64,000 nucleotides of DNA from Saccharothrix australiensis (GTDB taxonomy: Bacteria > Actinomycetota > Actinomycetes > Mycobacteriales > Pseudonocardiaceae). The notes under the pieces were generated by a model. It searched no databases, was not told where the DNA came from, and saw only the letters and a list, made by a program, of their open reading frames with translations. Both the position numbers and the translations under genes were made by a program. How positions within the stretch are numbered: position 1 is the first letter of the stretch; every line of letters starts with the position of its first letter. This document shows positions 61,054-64,000 of this stretch, in pieces. The stretch covers positions 806,001 through 870,000 of the forward strand of contig NZ_RBXO01000001.1 in assembly GCF_003634935.1 (NCBI RefSeq), given 5' to 3'.

Positions 61054-61275
61054 GAGGCCAAGCCCGTTCTGATCGGGGCCAGGCCCGCGCCTGACCAGGG
61101 GGCACGTTCGCGCCTGGTCAGGGCCAGGTTCGTACCTGGTCAGGGCCACGTTCGCGCCTGACCGGAGGCCAAGCCCGTTCCTGACCGGAGGCCAAGCCCG
61201 TTCCTGATCGGGGCAATGCCCGTGCCTGACCGGGGCCACGTCCGCGCCTGGCCGGGGCTGCGTCTGCCTGGCCGG
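61054..61275. repeat. 22-24-bp tandem repeat, about nine copies
   Basis: Imperfect units like GGCCACGTTCGCGCCTGACC repeat with a 22-24-base period. Many alternate CCTGACC with CCTGGTC or CCTGGCC. It lies in a 620-base gene-free gap (60941-61558) between two genes, and nothing else was found in that gap. Confidence 0.75.
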
Positions 61276-61558
61276 AAGCCTCGTCTGTCGCGCGGATCGG
61301 CGGGGTGTGGGGGCGCGCGGCAAGCCGGGCCGATCGTCGTGCGGCGAAGATCGAGCATCCCGAGGCCCCGGGTCGGAAAGAAGGGGGATTTCGGCTGAGA
61401 TCGGGTCTCAGCGAAGGGGTGGTCGTTCTGCGTGGCGTTCCCGACGACCATCCAAGACTTGCGTAGCTGGGGCTCACCCGGCCGTCGTGGTCACCCTGCT
61501 GTGGTCCCGTTGCTTCAAAAGCGGTGCTCGGAGCCTCTGCGGGCGGGTGCGGCGGATG

Positions 61559-61933
61559 TCAGTCACGGCGGGCCGCGCGGCCCGCGACGTGCCGCGCTGT
61601 CACGGGTGCGGCCAGCGCGAACCCGAGCGCACCGGCCGGCACCGCGCCGGCGGGCACCGAGATCCACGCGGTCGCCAGCGTCAGCACCGCGGCGAAGGAC
61701 ACCCCGACCAACGCCATCCCCAGCGGTCGGTCGACCCGCGCGGCGGACAGCACGGCCCACCCGAGCAGGACGCCGACGACGAGGCCGACCGGGATGGCGA
61801 AGAGCCCGGCCGCCAGGCAGCCGAAGCCCTCCGTGGTGCAGACGGCACCGGACGCGATCAGTTCCCGCACGCCCCACCAGGCCGCGCCGAGGCCGGCGCC
61901 GACCACCGCGCCCACCGCGATCCGCCCCAGCAT
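61559..61933 (-). CDS. Hypothetical membrane protein
   Basis: 124 residues, strongly hydrophobic with three to four membrane segments. Two are Gly/Ala/Val-rich (I-A-V-G-A-V-V-G-A-G-L-G-A-A and I-P-V-G-L-V-V-G-V-L-L-G-W). No family was recognised. ATG 61933. There is no clear ribosome site. It lies between repeats on both sides, and convincing coding bias is the main support. Confidence 0.6.
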   Translation of the reverse strand: MLGRIAVGAVVGAGLGAAWWGVRELIASGAVCTTEGFGCLAAGLFAIPVGLVVGVLLGWAVLSAARVDRPLGMALVGVSFAAVLTLATAWISVPAGAVPAGALGFALAAPVTARHVAGRAARRD

Positions 61934-62004
61934 GGCCGGGGACTACCCGACGCCCGCCCAGCGCAAACGAACCCGTGCACACCGAACCCCGCCGACCGAT
62001 CCCG

Positions 62005-62107
62005 CCCAGCCCGAAGCCGACCGCGTGCCGCGCGGTCCGAACCCGGCCGCGTCCCGCCCAGCCCGAAGCCGACCGCGTCCCGCGCGGTCCCAACCGGCCG
62101 CGTCCCG
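62005..62107. repeat. 52-bp direct repeat, two copies
   Basis: 62005-62056 and 62057-62107 both start CCCAGCCCGAAGCCGACCGC. They are nearly identical except for a few substitutions and one missing base. They lie between the sepH terminator and the hypothetical membrane gene. Confidence 0.75.
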
Positions 62108-62145
62108 CGCAGGTCGAAGTCCGTACCGGCCGGACCCGCGCACGC

Positions 62146-62174
62146 CGAAGGGGCCCCGCCGGGAGGCCCCTTCG
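62146..62174 (-). terminator. Terminator of sepH
   Basis: A perfect 10-bp stem (62146-62155 with 62165-62174) and a 9-base loop starts three bases after the sepH stop on the minus strand. Confidence 0.8.
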
Positions 62175-62177
62175 ACG

Positions 62178-63101
62178 TCAGCCGCGGTTCGAGCGGACGC
62201 CCAGCAGGACGTCCTCCCACGACGGCACGATCGGGTGGTTCTTCTTGCCGCGCTTGGGCGGTTCCTTCTTGCCCTGCCCGGACGACGGCGTCGGCGCCGC
62301 CGGCGGTTCCTCCACCAGCGGCGCGGGCGTGGGCGTCGGGAGCGGCGCCCTGGCCGTCACCGGCAGCGGCTCCGGTTCCGGCACGGGCTCCTGCACCACC
62401 GGTGGCGGTGGCGGCGGGGTCGGCTCCTCGCGCGCCAGGATCTCCGGTTCCGCCGCCTTCTCCAGCGCGAGCGCCTGCCTGGCCAACTGGGTGACCGGGC
62501 GGACGGTGCGCAGCGTCCGGTTCGGGTTCGGGTCCATCAGCTCGACCGCGCCGTCGTCCAGCGCGGTCACCGTGCCGCCGTGCGCCCCGGGGTGGAACGC
62601 CCAGTGCGCCCGGTTGTCCGAGCGACCCGCCGTCCACTGGAGCTGCACGACCCAGCGGCCGTCCTCGCCGCGCCACGAGTCCCAGCTCACGTCGGTGTAG
62701 TCCTGACCGCGCAGGCCGAAGGAGTGCGCGACGACCTCGCCGAGGGTCTGCACGTCCGGCCCGTCCTCGCGCACCGGGTGGGCGCGCTGGGCCAGCTCGG
62801 CCGTGCGCGACCGCTCCAGCAGCACGGGGTAGGCGTACCGCTCGACCCGGTGGGTCGGGATGCCCGCCGCCGCGGCGACCTGCTCGACGGACTCGCCCGC
62901 GCGGATTCGCGCCTGGATCTCCCGTGGACGCATCTGGCTCTCCACCTCGATCTCGATCTGCCCGAGTCGGGTGAGGTCGCCGCGCGCAGCCGCGCGCAGC
63001 CGTTCGTCAGCGGGCAGCACGAAGCGCTCGCCGCGATCCGGGTCTTCGAGGATGACGGACTTGCCGTCGTCTTCGAGCCCGATGACCCGCAGCGCTCGCA
63101 T
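62178..63101 (-). CDS. sepH: Cell-division protein SepH (DUF3071)
   Basis: 307 residues. The N-terminal DUF3071 domain opens M-R-A-L-R-V-I-G-L-E-D-D-G-K-S, with R-F-V-L-P-A-D-E-R-L, a helix-turn-helix (S-V-E-Q-V-A-A-A-A-G-I-P-T-H-R-V-E-R-Y) and W-D-S-W-R-G-E-D-G-R-W. A Pro-rich linker follows, then the conserved C-terminal P-I-V-P-S-W-E-D-V-L-L-G-V-R. SepH stimulates FtsZ filament formation and is found across actinobacteria. Start at the second of two ATGs (63101; the first is 63104), which gives a five-base gap to GGGAGG. Confidence 0.95.
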   Translation of the reverse strand: MRALRVIGLEDDGKSVILEDPDRGERFVLPADERLRAAARGDLTRLGQIEIEVESQMRPREIQARIRAGESVEQVAAAAGIPTHRVERYAYPVLLERSRTAELAQRAHPVREDGPDVQTLGEVVAHSFGLRGQDYTDVSWDSWRGEDGRWVVQLQWTAGRSDNRAHWAFHPGAHGGTVTALDDGAVELMDPNPNRTLRTVRPVTQLARQALALEKAAEPEILAREEPTPPPPPPVVQEPVPEPEPLPVTARAPLPTPTPAPLVEEPPAAPTPSSGQGKKEPPKRGKKNHPIVPSWEDVLLGVRSNRG

Positions 63102-63257
63102 CATGGCCTCCCGTATGACTTCACCTCGCCAGGTGCCGACGTTAATCCGGCGTGCCGCCTTGACGCGGGAGGCTCGCCGGGTCCACCGATATCTTCATGT
63201 GATCTTGCCGTATGTCGTCGGTGTCCGCACGCCTGTTACGTCAAGGTTCACCTCGAC

Positions 63258-63299
63258 GACGGCGGGGCCCTCCCCGTGCTCGGGAAGGGCCCCGCCGTC
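63258..63299 (-). terminator. Terminator of serC
   Basis: A 14-bp perfect GC stem (63258-63271 with 63286-63299), extended by three pairs after one mismatch, lies 12 bases after the serC stop on the minus strand. Confidence 0.85.
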
Positions 63300-63310
63300 C
63301 GCCCCGGTGG

Positions 63311-64000
<690 letters not shown>

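Overview
The window is very GC-rich and uses GTG starts freely. It carries SepH, a cvnABCD conservon, an Rpf-LysM protein, three LppU/SCO3897-type proteins and a chitobiose-type (das) uptake operon with a DasR-like operator. Together these point to a filamentous actinomycete, most likely of the order Pseudonocardiales (Saccharothrix, Actinosynnema or Lentzea type). No rRNA, tRNA, CRISPR array or intact insertion sequence was seen.

Layout. 1-13.9 kb: the 3' end of groEL, an ECF sigma pair, cutC, the das-type operon (lipoprotein, two permeases, cytoplasmic GH20 enzyme), pspC, xdhC, a CapA-like lipoprotein, a broken Uma2 gene, a DJ-1/PfpI protein and menC. 14-27.7 kb: an XPB helicase and a helicase-associated protein, separated by three paralogous Cys-rich proteins, an orphan NMT1-type lipoprotein and the conservon. 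28-34 kb: ACT-domain malic enzyme and molybdopterin genes (moaC-mog-moaE, and moaD and moaA on the other strand) around an rpfA-like gene. 34-50 kb: regulators, HAD phosphatases, a metallophosphatase, YccF, a cold-shock protein, MFS proteins, glutamine cyclotransferase, a DUF3027 protein paired with a large Hsp90-like ATPase, an NCS2 purine permease and FetB. 50-64 kb: superoxide dismutase, ABC-F, a GCS2-type ligase, TrmH methyltransferase, a heterodimeric ABC exporter, sepH and the 3' end of serC.

From about 14 kb to the right end, the backbone follows the Mycobacterium tuberculosis order Rv0861c-Rv0884c as I remember it (XPB, helicase-like, Rv0863, moaC2-mog-moaE2, rpfA, moaD2-moaA2, YccF, cspB, Rv0875c-Rv0876c, Rv0877, Rv0879c, Rv0880, Rv0881, Rv0882, SepH, SerC). 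Species-specific genes are inserted between those blocks.

The observations most worth following are these. (1) An IdeR/DmdR-type iron box with -35 and -10 elements lies at the stop codon of fetB, about 50 bp before a perfect 20-bp terminator hairpin. No gene lies between them, and sod converges on them, so this looks like an iron-controlled small RNA of about 90 nt. (2) A dispersed element is built of nested perfect hairpins whose stems differ between copies yet stay complementary. (3) Two DasR-like palindromes sit 21 bp apart, one containing the cutC stop codon. (4) A CRP-type site and a possibly diverged c-di-AMP-type leader precede the rpfA-like gene. (5) An uncharacterised zinc-ribbon/GHKL-ATPase gene pair. 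Many genes also have a -10 box six to seven bases before the start codon, which implies widespread leaderless transcription.
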